Position numbers and translations under genes: made by a program. 64,000 nt of DNA from Azorinus chamasolen. Its lineage: Eukaryota; Mollusca; Bivalvia; Cardiida; Solecurtidae. Each line of letters starts with the position of its first letter. Position 1 is the first letter of the stretch. Under the pieces are notes generated by a model. It saw nothing but the letters and a program-made list of their open reading frames with translations, did not search any database and was not told where the DNA came from. Location: NCBI GenBank assembly GCA_963576725.1, contig OY755252.1:30398578-30462577 (forward strand). The letters run 5' to 3'. Shown one piece after another: positions 34,401 through 44,277 of the stretch.

Positions 34401-37400
34401 AAATAAGTTATAACCGGGTGTAATAGTAGTGCACTTGTCGTAGAATCAGGGACCGATCTATTTGACTGTTTTCCCTAATTGGTATGTAGCACGTAAAAGC
34501 GGAACCTTTTCGAGGCCTTGACTTAACCACTTTTTATCCAAACTTTGTCGTCAGCAAAATAGGAAGACAAGTTTCGTTTAAGAGTCTTCATTTCCTATCA
34601 AAACAAATCTTAATACAGTAACACACAATTTGGATCCTGATGAGACCCTGAGTTACTCGGCGTCTCATTTGGATCTAATTTGCATAGGTAATCGCAAATA
34701 CGACATTGGAAGCAGAAGAATTACACGATTCCTTAGTCATGGAATCTCTAATGTTTTACAGTATGGGAGATAAGAAAATCAAAACTCCTCCTGGATGTAC
34801 ATTCTATTCAATTGGCATCAGTAGTGAGAACGGTGTGACACAGAGAGGATGGAGTGTAAGAACTTTTTCCAATATTACAACCATGCTGAAGCATAAAAAC
34901 GTAAGTATCCTTTATCTTTCTAATGAATATATTACAATATGGTAATCCGATAACAAATAATACTTACATTATATCTTATTTCTGTCTAATGTGTATATAA
35001 CAGTATGGTAATCCAATAAAACTAATTATATACCTCGACCCCGCTTTCAAATTGATCTATATTGTGACAATCCAATGAAACTTATAATACATTTAATATA
35101 CTCCCCATTTGTACTACGTGTTTATACACATTAGAATGGCAATCCAATAAACCTTGTAATATATTAAATCCCAATTTCTAAAATCTTATAAAACGTACAA
35201 AATACCCCCTCTTTCTAATATATGCATAACAGTCTACTAATCATATAACACGTTCAAATTATCCCTCTTTCTAATGTATATGCTACAAATTCTACACTCT
35301 TGTAATCCATTTTCTAATGGTTCTTTAAAAAACAAAAGCGTCAACGTGGAATGAGAAAATTGCAGACTTGATTTCATTGAGTCTGTTTATAGGCAGTAAT
35401 TTGAAGCGCACAATACTCACGCCACCTAGTACCGAATAAAACAGTATTCAATTTCCATAACTATAAACAGTATTGAATGGAAAAGTAGTAAAGTCAAGCA
35501 GGCAAAGCCACATGTAATACGCAACCACCACCAAAACACCGATAGACAGCATGAAACACACACACACACAACCACACACCCAAACGCACACACACACACA
35601 CACACGAAATGAACACAGAAAACACCAAAAGACACACAAGAAACAGGGACAAACGTTCCACAACATGAACAAACCACAAGCACAAAGACGCCAAGGCAAA
35701 CAAAAGGAAGGGTGACAAAGAGAGTACCGCATTGGCACGGTCAGCAGCAAAAACACCACTGGGGGTTTAAACCGGTTTACGGACGTCCTAACCTCACACT
35801 TCTCTCAAAGTCACCCTAGCTTTACAAATATTGTAAATAAAGGTATCCCCGCTGGACGAAATAAAGTGAAGTGCGGCGCGACCTTTTATAGCCGCTACAC
35901 AACCGCTTAACACCTACCGTTGTGAAGTACATAGAAGCTCCTTCAGAAACAAAGGGAGCAATGCGAAAAGAGAAAACGTAGACCCAGACGGAAGGACTGC
36001 TGATGAAGCCCTTTGATCGACACTGTTTGTCATAAAAATCGTTAAATTAATATTCAGATAGGGGCTCTTGTTTTAATTATTCATCAGATTATAGTTAAAC
36101 CTTTGTCATGTAATATCCCGGGATCTGCTAAAGACCCCATTCTTGGTCCAATCCTTTGGATAATGCAAAAGGCAAACACTGTATCATCTTTACTAGTGAT
36201 CCAAACCTAACCAATGTAAAACATCATGACTTATATAACAGTGCTATATGGGATACGAATAGTGTGTGAGTTGTTCAGAGGTGTTTGTTACAGGAAGGGA
36301 AAATCAAACATAATTCGCTTGTTTGCAAGACCCCTGGATAAGGTGCTAAACCCGTTATACCTCAATCAAACCTTATGTTGTGATCACTCTTTAGAATCGT
36401 CACAACATAGGGTTTGATGGAGGCATAAAGAAAATACGATGGAAAAAGGTTGTTTCTGGAGCCTTGGTGTTTCGGAAACTGTAAGGAAGGAATCGTTATT
36501 GAGAGGGCCGTTGTAGGGAGGGAGCACTGTAACCTTGTGCATCTATGCAAACGAAGACGATCCACACCAGACGTCCCCTGTAGAAGCCGTATGATCAAAG
36601 TCTATCCTGTTTGCGTATGAAATGCAATAGATATTGGTCCATGCTTATAAAACTGTTAGTTGAGTCTGAGTTCGTTCTCAAGTTTTTGATTGGTCAGATT
36701 TGTGCCTTCGGCTTAAATCTGACCAATCAATAGCTTGAGAACTCAACTCTGACCGATAAGAAGCTTGGGAACAAACCCAGACTCGACTAAAAAGCTTTAT
36801 AAGCATGGATCATGATTATACAGGTGCTCGTATATCTCACCATTGCTAAAATTTCCTCTGTTCATGTATCACAATAACTTATCTATATTCAGTGTGTCAT
36901 TATTCCTTACTTACATGCTCATGAAGTACATGGTTCTATACAATACGCATATTTGCGTCTGCTTATATTTTGATATTATTTGTTGTTAAACCTCAATACG
37001 GTGCCACTATATCTGGTAGCGTTCGGAGTCGAGAGTTTAGAGTTCCATTACTATATACAGTATTGAATTTTACGATCCCGAAATATTAGAAAATGTAATA
37101 ACACTTAAAGTGAAGTGCGGCGATTGTCATATATTTGTCAGATATTTGTACTTTGCCAGTTCTGTCGTACCCCAAACGACTTCTCCACAGCTTCTCTGAC
37201 CTTTGAATAGTCATCGAGTATATGTCTACGATGTCAAGTTTATTCTTTTTCAAACAAATCAGTTGTGCATGTTTAATATCCACAAGTTATTGTATCTTCT
37301 TGCGATTTATTTTTCATAAAATGTCGGTGTAGAAGTGTTTCATATAGTTTTCCCGTAGTTTTAAATGATGACGTCATTTAAATGATGACGTCGCTTGTTT

Positions 37401-40400
37401 ACCTCTAACGTTTATTTTCAAATCATTTCATTTTAGACATCGTTATGCATGTTGTGGAGTTGTCTGGAGGGGGAATTTTATTTACATTTTGATTTTGGTG
37501 AAAGTGGGATAAGGACGAGGTTGGGTACCCGTAAACCAGGTTTAAGTCCCCCAGTAGCTTATTTTGGTTACTGGACGTTCCAAGGCGGTACTCCTGCTTT
37601 CAGCCTATAATCAATTTTGTTGTTTAATATGCTTAATGTTTAATGTTTTTCGTCTTGATATGCGTCTTGTTATGTTTTGTTTTGTGGCTCTACCGTTTCT
37701 TGTTTGATGGTGTTTGGTGCTTTGTCATTTCGTGTGTGGCTCTCCCCGTTTGACTATTTTTCCATATTTAATAATTTGCATCCAAAACCAACCATGGCTT
37801 TGATTCGTAGGAGAATAGTCGAAGAAACAGAAACATGTATACGAATCCTACATACCTTAACAAATAAAACATGGCATTTCGAATTGTATACAATTTATAC
37901 CGTTGACTGCAGTCATGCTAAATATTATGTATGTATTGCTGCAACTTTTCATTAAAAACACGAAAAAGGGTTGTGATCCTATAATACTACAACACACTGC
38001 ATGTCTGGTTATCAACCCTTTTACAGTTGGCAATGTCGCTGACTTCTTTTCGTTTACGCCGACAAGAAAAGTTTAATGTAATTTTAAATTCGGTAACAGG
38101 AGGAGGACGTTGGTTTGGGCGTACTCTGTTTGCAGCTCAATATGTTTTCGTTTTACATGGATTTTACCACTGTATTTGCTATCGCGGTTGTAGTCGGAGA
38201 GGCAGTTTAGGGTGGGAATGGAATTGGTGTGAGGTTTGGCGCCCCATCAACGGTTTCTACCCCAATGATATTTGTCACTGACCGTTCCAAGGTGGTACTT
38301 CCATGTTCCCCTTATAGTTTATTTGTTATGTCTTTGTGCGTCTTTTTGCGTCTTTTATATGTATGTACAAATACTGTTTTTCGTGGTACTGTTTGGGTGG
38401 CTGTGCGTTTTGTGTGTGGTCTTTCCTGCATGGCTCATACATGTACGTTTGGTGTCAATAATAAGGATATTAGAACATACAGAATATATTTAAAATGTTT
38501 TAATTTTGTCTGTTATTATAATGATATAATTATAATTAACCTTTATTCTTCTGAGCAAATTTACATTATGCTTACCCAAACTTTGCATAGCTAACTACGC
38601 ATCTGTCTGCAGCAGGCTTTAGGTTAACATTTGACGAATCATTCCGAATAAAGTCCCTTTGACTTATAAGGTGCGTTTTATTGCCAGCTCTAGCTGTTGT
38701 ACCACTACTAAATTATCTATACTTTTGACGTCCTGTCTTACTACGATCAAAGAACATGTTAAACGCTACTGTGATAAAATATATGAAAATTCTGGTATTA
38801 ATGTTTTTTGGTCCATAAAAAATTCAAATGATGTTTTAACAAAACTTGACAATGAACAGTATAACATTTCTTTACTGAGCTCTTATGATTTCTCTACACT
38901 CTATACTACTCTACCTCACCATCTTATAAAGGATAAACTTATTAAATTAATAGAAAAAAACCTTTGCCAGAGAAAACAAAAAGTTCATTGCTTGTAATGT
39001 TCAACGTTCATTCTTTTCGAATTCAGAAGTTGATCATTACACAATGTGGACTTGCCTTGATGTTTGTAGATCTCTTACCTTTCTTTTAGATAATATATTT
39101 GTGCGTTATGGGGATATCATATATCGTCAAGTTGTTGGTATACCCATGGGTACAAATTATGCCCCTCTTGTTGCAGATTTGTTTTTGTATTGCTATGAGA
39201 GGGATTTTATGCTTAGCTTAAAACCTGATACACAGACCGATATTGTAAAGGCTGTTAATAAAACTTCAAGGTACCGGTATTTAGACGATATTTTGAATTT
39301 AGATAATCCTTAATTTGATACTATGATTTCTTCAATTTATCCAAAAGAACTGTCTTTAAACAAAGCGAATCAATCTGACATTATAGCTTCCTTTTTTTAG
39401 ATTTGAATCTTTTAATTACAAATGATAAAGTTTCGTCCAAAATATACTATAAAAGAGAAGATTTTAATTTTAAAATTGTTAATTATCCTTTTCTAGATGG
39501 GCATGTGCCACGTTCTACATCTTATGGGGTTTATATTTCTCAACTTATTAGGTTTGCCCGAGCCTGTTCTTTGCTTGAAGATTTTAACAGACGTAATTTA
39601 GTTATAACTGATAAACTTCTTAAGCAAGGTTACAGATATCACAAACTTCGGAAAACTTTTTCTAAATTTTATTATCGAAATTTACCACTCATAAGTAAAT
39701 ATAATTGCAATCTACGGACGTTACTGCAACAAGGCATTTCTCAACCAGACTTTTATGGGGATGTTATCTACAAACTTAGGAAAATTCGGGGTCATATCTA
39801 TTTTCATGATTTGTTTATTAAACGCATTAAAACATTTAAAAAGGAAGGTTATGATCCTATTATATTGCAACGCACTGCATGTTTGGTTATCGACCCTTTT
39901 ACAGTCGGTAGTTACGCTTCCTTCTTTGCTTGCGCGATGACAGGCCGAGGGTAGTACTTTATGATGGTATACTCTTAAACTTGGATACAGGAAGAGCTTA
40001 CCAGACTCATGCATTACTTTTTCCTGTCGTGCTCTTAACGGCTTACCTGCAGGTGCTCTAACTTCAGCAAAGTAATTGAGTACATATTTGACGGATTGTC
40101 ATAGTTGTCATGCTATGTTTTACATGTTATCTTGTATTCACCGTCGTCTATGTTGTGGGTAAGTCCGGCGGGGATACGTTTATTTACACTATTTGTAAAG
40201 CTAGGGTGACTTGAGAGAAGTGTGAGGTAAGGACGTCCGTAAACCGGTTTAAACCAGTGGTGTTTTTGCTACTGACCATGCCAAGGCGGTGTTCTCTTTG
40301 TCACCATTCCTTTTGTTTGCCTTGCGTTTTTGTGCTTGTGATTTTGTTCATATGTGGAACGTTTGTCTCTGGTTCTTGTTTGTCTTTTGGTGTTCCCTGT

Positions 40401-41299
40401 GTTCATCTCGTGTGTGAGTTTGCGTTTGGGTGTGTGGTTGTGTGTGTGTGTGTCATGCTGTCTATCGGTGTTTTGGTGGTGGTTGCGTCTTGTATGTGGC
40501 TTTGCCTGCTTGACTTTACTACTTTTCCATTGTTTTCTATGTGTGGGTTGTTCGTCCAGCTTGCATACATGCATACATGCTAAACAATTACATTCAACCC
40601 TCAAAATCAAAATTACATTTTACTGGAGTCGTTTCTAGTCGTCTTCAAATATCCCCTTTCAAATAAGATGTTGTTGTTAAAATGTTATACGATTTAGCAA
40701 TATCAATATTGTATTGTTAGCTAATGTGTTGTTTGAATGTCGATGTAATGGCATAGCACTGCTGTTGTCCTCATCGCCACTGGCAGTTTCTCAAATTATC
40801 GGACATTTTCTCCATGTAGCTATCGTTATAAAACTTCAATAGTTAATCAGTACAACGAATATAATCCAATTACGTAACATGTATAATAAAAGAGTAGTCA
40901 TCATTTCAAATAATGATGTTAATGATGTTTTCTGTAATAGACAGGGGTTTTGTATCAGCATACAAATGCTCTTGAAACAGTTGTATTTTACAGAAAACCA
41001 TTGATATACTAAAGATGGATGTAGACAAATCCGAATGGACGGCAATACCTGAAATGCTCAAATCTGATTCCATGAAGAACGTGAACCAGTTGCTCGTTGA
41101 GTTTCATCTTAAAATGGCCAATGAAACATATATGATCGAACAACTGGCCGTTTTAAGAGCACTATACAACGCAGGATTCAGAATATTCAACAGTGAGAGG
41201 AACACTTTTTGTAGATGTCACGCGATGTTAGATGGACGAACAGTTGCACGCCTAGTTGAGATTGCATTTATAAATACATTGTTAACAGAAAAGCATTGA
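18212..41299 (+). CDS. METTL24-like (Methyltransf_22) membrane-anchored protein, six coding exons
   Basis: Coding exons are 18212-18269, 20264-20426, 21290-21418, 33910-33984, 34762-34900 and 40994-41299, 870 nt in total (289 residues). Every intron is GT-AG and the phases match across joints (1, 2, 2, 2, 0). Residues 1-24 form a short basic start and a hydrophobic stretch, suggesting a signal anchor. Residues 94-117 read DGGKEVCVDD...CIVYSFG, and 122-144 give FEFESD...YGCEVNTFDPSMG, which is the family's presumed SAM-binding region. FYSIGIS (156-162), GWSVRTF and TIDILKMDVDKSEW (190-203) follow. The tail has ALYNAGFRIF and FCRC. These motifs are those of the PF13383 / METTL24-like family, a putative methyltransferase whose substrate is not known to me. 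Introns 3 and 5 are swollen by mobile elements. A splice acceptor at 18208-18209 suggests a non-coding first exon upstream. Confidence 0.85.
18705..18773. repeat. GCAAACAG palindrome in intron 1
   Basis: GCAAACAGAGCAGACCCTGA mirrors a decayed right arm ending TTTTGTTTGC. The GGGTTAA shoulder follows at about 18800. A second decayed palindrome is at 18375-18432. Confidence 0.75.
19813..20020. mobile_element. Complete Tigger/pogo-like palindromic MITE
   Basis: It runs from TACAGTAAAAACACTCC to GAGAGGTTTTACTGTA, flanked by TA. The inner palindrome GCAAGGTGAAAGTAAAACAG...TTTTACTTTCACCTTGC is well kept. It lies in intron 1 of the METTL24-like gene. Confidence 0.8.
20264..20426 (+). CDS. METTL24-like coding exon 2
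   Basis: Acceptor CATTTTTTCCAG, donor GTACTA, phase 1 in and 2 out. It encodes VGIRYYTTHNGAY up to DGLLRMYE. This is the stem/N-terminal region, less conserved than the rest. Confidence 0.75.
21007..21098. repeat. Hairpin related to the 365-bp MITE core
   Basis: CCACCAAACCCTATACTGTG and GATCACTCTTTAGAATCGTT pair with the stretch ending TAAAGTTTGGTGG. The outer MITE ends are absent. It lies in intron 2, and similar cores are near 54752-54846 and 57230-57300. Confidence 0.65.
21290..21418 (+). CDS. METTL24-like coding exon 3
   Basis: Acceptor ATATATCTGTAG, donor GTAAGA. The joint with exon 2 restores an Arg codon. It encodes RYTSSRQIMC up to DGGKEVCVDD and CIVYSFG, a hallmark of the family. 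Confidence 0.85.
21419..22899. other. Start of intron 3; GGATCC-type palindrome
   Basis: The only clear feature is the palindrome at 22135-22200, with the core GCCGAGTAACTCGGC flanked by GGATCC-like arms. A splice-acceptor-like site near 21729 leads into a short open block, but that does not fit the reconstructed gene. Confidence 0.5.
22974..23168 (+). pseudogene. LINE N-terminus: 2A-like motif plus endonuclease start
   Basis: LILEAGDVESNPGP followed by VTP (motif GDVESNPGP at 23037-23063) matches the DxExNPGP consensus for co-translational peptide-bond skipping. SLSVLHSNIRSTRNKIDF is the usual start of the apurinic-type endonuclease domain. 2A motifs at the head of mollusc LINE frames are known. 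The frame is cut by an insertion at 23169. Confidence 0.75.
23169..23395 (-). mobile_element. Subfamily A retroelement internal fragment (minus)
   Basis: The reverse complement matches 3310-3535 of copy 1: the end of the RT frame with ATGACAGGCCGA, then GCCCTTAACGGCTTACCTGC. The 3' tail is missing, so this is not a simple full 3' insertion. Confidence 0.7.
23396..24107 (+). pseudogene. LINE reverse transcriptase, first half
   Basis: Read across frameshifts it gives NKASGLDLIS, FPESWKLANVVPLFKKGDKS, NYRPVSPLSCCGKLLERVV, YQSGFLPKHPT, FCDISKAFDRL (motif A, with a stop where WHKGL is expected) and SAGVPQGSL (motif B). Confidence 0.8.
24108..24536 (+). mobile_element. Microsatellite-bearing mollusc repeat, left part
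   Basis: It begins ACTCCCCACAACGACGTTTG GGGGTTATACTGG, an inverted motif, then a TGTC tract (24152-24222), a second TCCG tract near 24327, and GTTATCTCCCC. Its right part resumes at 26277. It was inserted between PQGSL and the following LINE residues, then split by the subfamily B element. Its class is not clear to me. Confidence 0.55.
24152..24222. repeat. TGTC tetranucleotide microsatellite
   Basis: About seventeen near-perfect TGTC units, with TATG and TCCG interruptions. Confidence 0.95.
24537..26276 (+). mobile_element. Penelope-like retroelement, subfamily B copy 2, pseudogene
   Basis: This is a longer copy that includes RT motif A (YDFSTLPHTLIKDKL after a short deletion). Stops and frameshifts are frequent, and motif C reads RYLDNI instead of RYLDDI, so a catalytic Asp is lost. 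Its 3' region matches 5817-6327, with the hairpin module near 26075-26120. It ends CTCATTTTGTACTTTTA. Confidence 0.8.
26277..27085 (+). repeat. 160-bp tandem repeats and right part of the mollusc repeat
   Basis: About three units start near 26325, 26485 and 26645, each with AGATGATTTACAGCTTA, TCTGGTTGAATAA and CAGAGTTATGGCCCTTGAAC. The segment ends GGTGGGGGTATTCGTTAGCC and CTTACAGTTCTAG just before the LINE resumes. Confidence 0.7.
27086..27884 (+). pseudogene. LINE reverse transcriptase, second half
   Basis: The expected catalytic FADD motif reads FAND (LTRLFANDSSLYYSA), losing one Asp. After it come VEVTLNANGNWNSHI-like thumb residues, ISCVRPILEYASIVWDGCSE and KLQNEAVRIVTGL, typical of CR1/Jockey LINEs. 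The frame is open for 250 codons. Confidence 0.85.
27885..28310 (+). pseudogene. LINE C-terminal CCHC-like region
   Basis: In a shifted frame: HARIRNNCSNLNNDLF, then CECTDDVEDAVHYFFHC, the C-x-C...H...C motif found near the end of many CR1/Jockey proteins. Confidence 0.7.
28415..28461. repeat. TC dinucleotide microsatellite
   Basis: About 23 TC units in the LINE 3' region. Confidence 0.95.
28619..30025. other. No gene; palindromes and foldback repeat
   Basis: 29229-29278 is a palindrome with core GACGCCGCCTTTTCAAGGCG. 29489-29585 is a foldback (GTTTGATTGGTCAGATT with its reverse complement around GAGCCTTTGGCTC) that recurs at 36660-36760. 28865-29000 is a dispersed repeat, CTGCTCATGAACA...GTCTGCAATTTTCTC, also near 19130, 19510 (-), 35370 (-) and 49890. 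Confidence 0.6.
30026..30237. mobile_element. Complete palindromic MITE
   Basis: Ends TACAGTAGAACCCCTCTAAT and TTTTTACTGTA. The core CAGAAAGCTCCTAGAGGAGC TTTCTG is a perfect hairpin extended by GCAGGACAAA...TTTGTCCTGC. Confidence 0.75.
31379..31581. mobile_element. Decayed palindromic MITE
   Basis: Left end CTATAAAACCCCTGTAAACC mirrors GGCTTATAGGGGTTTTAGTG. The inner palindrome is weak. Confidence 0.6.
32085..32152. repeat. Hairpin within the inverted copy of the 7430-7690 repeat
   Basis: GTAAATAGTGAAGACCCAGA pairs with the right arm ending CTGCACTATTTGC around CAGCTCCTGCAGGAGCTG. Confidence 0.85.
33488..33604. mobile_element. Short MITE with about 40-bp TIRs
   Basis: TACAATAAAACTTCTCTATA ... 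ATAGAGATGTTTTACTGTA, with CGACCACTAAATT and its complement continuing the arms. Only about 40 bp of unpaired centre is left. Confidence 0.75.
33910..33984 (+). CDS. METTL24-like coding exon 4
   Basis: Acceptor GTGTTACTTTTAG, donor GTATAA. It encodes SANQFEFESDVLYLYGCEVN then TFDP, continuing VYSFG from exon 3. Confidence 0.85.
34762..34900 (+). CDS. METTL24-like coding exon 5
   Basis: Acceptor ATGTTTTACAG, donor GTAAGT. The joint with exon 4 gives FDPSMG. It encodes CTFYSIGISSENGVTQRGWS and ends HKN in phase 0. Confidence 0.85.
35479..35857 (-). mobile_element. Subfamily A retroelement, 380-bp 3' end (minus)
   Basis: The reverse complement starts TCCAGCGGGGATACCTTTAT and ends TTGACTTTACTACTTTTCCAT. 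It contains the two-hairpin module and a GT-rich stretch. It is a severe 5' truncation and lies in intron 5 of the METTL24-like gene. Confidence 0.85.
36238..36531. mobile_element. Second copy of the 365-bp MITE, shortened
   Basis: It matches 12347-12711 with loss of part of the left end and of half of the central hairpin. It ends GGGAGGGAGCACTGTA. Confidence 0.7.
36547..37207. other. No gene; palindrome and foldback
   Basis: 36547-36614 is a decayed GCAAAC palindrome. 36660-36760 is the foldback shared with 29489-29585, in which GATTGGTCAGATT and AATCTGACCAATC flank GTGCCTTCGGCTTA. Confidence 0.55.
37208..37772 (+). mobile_element. Subfamily C retroelement 3' end, copy 2
   Basis: It is alignable with 51754-52322 along its whole length, including the upstream part with TTTAAATGATGACGTCGCTT. 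Its hairpin module reads CCAGTAGC ... GTTACTGG, with the changes relative to copy 3 compensating each other. Confidence 0.75.
37951..38449 (+). mobile_element. Subfamily B retroelement, 5'-truncated and decayed
   Basis: It starts in the last RT codons (TGTGATCCTATAATACTACA), keeps TTTTACAGTTGGCAAT and the 3' block with CACTGACCGTTCCAAGGTGG, and ends near CATGGCTCATACATGTACG. Confidence 0.75.
38640..40530 (+). mobile_element. Penelope-like retroelement, subfamily A copy 2, longest, frameshifted
   Basis: It extends furthest 5': KVRFIASSSCCTTTKLSILL, FWSIKNSND and then motif A YDFSTLYTTLPHHLIKDKL. Defects include one extra A in the run near 38950 (7 against 6 in copy 1), a duplicated RY before LDD near 39270, TAA in place of TAT near 39313, and an extra T near 39397. 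The 3' region with hairpin module ends TTGACTTTACTACTTTTCCAT at 40530. Confidence 0.85.
40994..41299 (+). CDS. METTL24-like terminal coding exon 6
   Basis: Acceptor TTGTATTTTACAG. It starts KTIDILKMDVDKSEWTAIPE and ends TEKH with TGA at 41297-41299. NVNQLLVEFH and ALYNAGFRIF fit the family's C-terminal half. Confidence 0.9.
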   Translation, partial: KTIDILKMDVDKSEWTAIPEMLKSDSMKNVNQLLVEFHLKMANETYMIEQLAVLRALYNAGFRIFNSERNTFCRCHAMLDGRTVARLVEIAFINTLLTEKH

Positions 41300-41369
41300 A
41301 GCAAATGTCAAGAGCCGAAGTGGTCGGGAAGCGACTCATATGGCCGGCTGCAATAGACGAATAGGTAAA

Positions 41370-41375
41370 AATAAA
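41370..41375 (+). terminator. Polyadenylation signal AATAAA of the METTL24-like gene
   Basis: AATAAA lies about 70 bp after the TGA, a plausible place for a short 3' UTR. Confidence 0.5.
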
Positions 41376-41531
41376 ACACTTTTAAACAGGACCTTAAAGT
41401 TACCATAAATTTCGTTTTTTAGTCAGGTGGCAACTCAAAGCAGAGAGAAATGTATGCACACAGCTCCTCTAAGTACTTTCGCCAGGTCGGTCACCCTTTA
41501 CCCAATAGCCTGTTTCTAGTTTTGAAGACAT

Positions 41532-41618
41532 ATGACCACTTAAAGCAGGTTGAAAGTAAAGCAGAATGCGCCTTAAGGCGCATTCTGCTTTACTTTCAGC
41601 CTGCTTTAAGCTACCACC
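41532..41618. repeat. Near-perfect MITE hairpin
   Basis: TTAAAGCAGGTTGAAAGTAA AGCAGAATGCGCC is followed directly by its near-exact reverse complement. The TIR ends are lost. A second decayed copy lies about 41715-41860, ending GAGGGGTTTTACTGTAC. Confidence 0.8.
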
Positions 41619-41869
41619 TACTAGGATATAGAAAATATTTATTATGCAATATGTTCATGACTGTATGAATTTGAACTATTTTCTTCAGCGGAGGAATAAA
41701 TCAAACACGCTAAAAGCCGCTTCTATCAGGTAAAGGGTTAAGCAGCAAGAAGAGCTTTCTGCATGACTTTCATCTTGCATGGAGAAGCCAACTGCCAAAA
41801 GGTATCTAATTTCTTCTCAGCAAGAAATCCGGTTCAGAGGGGTTTTACTGTACATGTAATTAAACATTA

Positions 41870-43025
41870 CAAACAGTTTGGATCGAAATGATGCAAACAA
41901 TAACCCGAAGTAATCATCGGGATCCAAACTCTTTGACAATCGTTTGATTGGAAACCCCACCTTTTAACTTAACACAAAAAGTGGATCCAGATCAATGTGC
42001 TCCAATAACAACCGTCTGGTCAAAGCCAGCTCTGTTTCTTTTGTTGTTATGAATCACTTTATTATACTGTTCACATCTATAATTCATTAAGTAAAATAAT
42101 ATTTATCGTGGGCAGGCTATTGTTTTCATATTCAGAAACTATTCATAAACATATATTGAAGAACCAGGGGGCTATAGAGGAGTCCTTTATATCATTTCAC
42201 TCCTTTTCAAGGCATCCATGTTAAGAACGACTTATTTGATAAATACCAATTAATTTCAACCTGATATTAATAGTATGTTTAACCCATAAACTATTGCACA
42301 ACATGCTAAATGCTAAGAGTTCAAGCAAGTGTGAACGGTGTGATCATAATTTTGCAGTTCAAAGATTGTGTATATGCCGTGCGTGTATGGTTAATCCTTG
42401 CCTCACATATTGACGTACTTTATGCCTCTGTAAAAGTGTTTTAAACCACTGCGATAAATAGAGAACAAACATGCTCTCTTTAACACAATGGTTTCAAAAC
42501 TAAAAACAAAAGCTATTTTTTCCGTTTCTCTAGATAATGCCCCTTTTCGGTAGATTTATTAAAAAAGGTTGGATCTTAAAATAGCCTATGATGCACAGAA
42601 TATTAAACCAAACAACTGCAATCAGTACTCTGGACCGAAGACGACAATATCGATATACGAACTAATTGTCGACAGAGTTTTGAGATGTTTATGATAAAGT
42701 AAAGTACATAGTTAAAGTCTACTTTCAATTCGAATGACCGCTCAGCCAACTGTTCATTTAATCATCTGGCCATTGAGCCATTCAATATTGAGCACTGCTA
42801 ACATATGGCGCGATTACGCAGCCGCAGTAACGGTTAGTGATCCCGACAGGTAACAGTTTTAACCCCTGTGTAGAGAGGATACAATCTCTTGGGGTTCTAA
42901 ATGTCGATGACCTCACCGCACGCCAATATGACGTCACGCACTTGCATGTATTTTCATGCAGCGACGGAAGCGCAATCTTTTTTTTTTCTTCATTTTTTCC
43001 ATTTTTCTTTGTGTTGCATGGTAAA
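41870..43025. other. No gene; one palindrome
   Basis: 41870-41935 is a GGATCC-type palindrome (CAAACAGTTTGGATCG ... GGGATCCAAACTCTTTG). The remainder shows no supportable feature. Confidence 0.5.
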
Positions 43026-43147
43026 AGAATTACTATGCTAGTAGTTTTGAAGTTAAGCTGTATTTTGGCTCACCAAGGTTCGCATTATCTACTTGTCTAA
43101 CTCGCCAAAATACAGCTGAACTTCCGAACTACTAGCTTAGTAATTCT
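43026..43147. mobile_element. Foldback element with about 45-bp arms
   Basis: AGAATTACTATGCTAGTAGT through GCTGTATTTTGGC is mirrored by GCCAAAATACAGC through AGCTTAGTAATTCT around a 35-bp loop. No coding sequence; unlike the other families here. Confidence 0.75.
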
Positions 43148-44277
43148 TATGTATAATATGATGCTTGATTTCTTTGAAATAAGCATTTATCTCATTTACT
43201 TTTTTACCGAATGATTTAACAAAATTGGTTTGCAGATGACAATTAAGCATTTGGCGCTGAAATGGTTCGGTGTCTCTGTTGGCTGCTTAGCTGAGCGATG
43301 GTACAGTACAATTTATCTAAACTTTCAATGAATAAATATTGATATATATCTTAGCTCCAGATGGTTACTGTGTCCTGTGTTATATATTAGAATTTCACAC
43401 TATATTATTTAAGCCGTCACCTGTTTTATACTTATCTGAGAGATTGGTTAAGGAAAATGTTTCATGTATATAAATGTGGTATAATAATAATAATAAATTT
43501 CAAATTGTTAAAGTGTAACGCAGTTCAGTCCATGAACATACAAAAAATATTGTCAACTGTCAATTTAATGTCTAATCACTGTAGTATTGTAGGATGATTC
43601 GCTGTTGTGATACAAACTAAACCGTTTTCGTCGAATCAAAAAAATGTTTGGCCTATTTCTAACAGTTTCGAAAGTACAACGCAACCCAAACAATACTATT
43701 TATTACCTAAATAACGACACTACTAGATAGGAAACTACTAGATAGGAGTGTCGAAAAATGGCACTAGTTTTATTTCATGTCATTCTCGCAGAGTTTCCAA
43801 ACAAAAGGGGGGAACTGATTACTCCATAAATACACCTTTCTACGCCTTTGAAAACAGAGTATAACCAGATCAGACGTCTCATACACGAGCCGTTTGATCA
43901 GAGTTTGCTCTGTTTCCGTATGATATGATAACGATCCGATTCTAACGTTTCTGCAATGGTCTGTAATTATAATGCCATATAAGAAATCAACTCATTAATA
44001 TTCATGATATTACATTTCTTAATTGAATATTCATGGAGTAAAGTGATGCAAATATGCGATTAGATGGATTGAAAAAATATCGATTTGAGCCTTCCTCAAT
44101 GAATATTCATATAAGAAATAATGGCGTCATAAATATTAATTAGATTTATTTGTGTCTATTTAACCCGTTCCATATGCTACGTGAATTCCAAATTCAGTAT
44201 CTGCTGAATATTCATGGGCAAAATAGTTATAATGAATATGTAAGAAATTAAAGAAATAGATCTATCAAATTCCATTA
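43148..44277. other. No gene; decayed palindrome and ATTCATGAATATT-rich DNA
   Basis: 43850-43915 is a decayed GCAAACAG palindrome. GAATATTCAT and TTAATATTCATGA words recur between 43990 and 44220. Confidence 0.45.
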
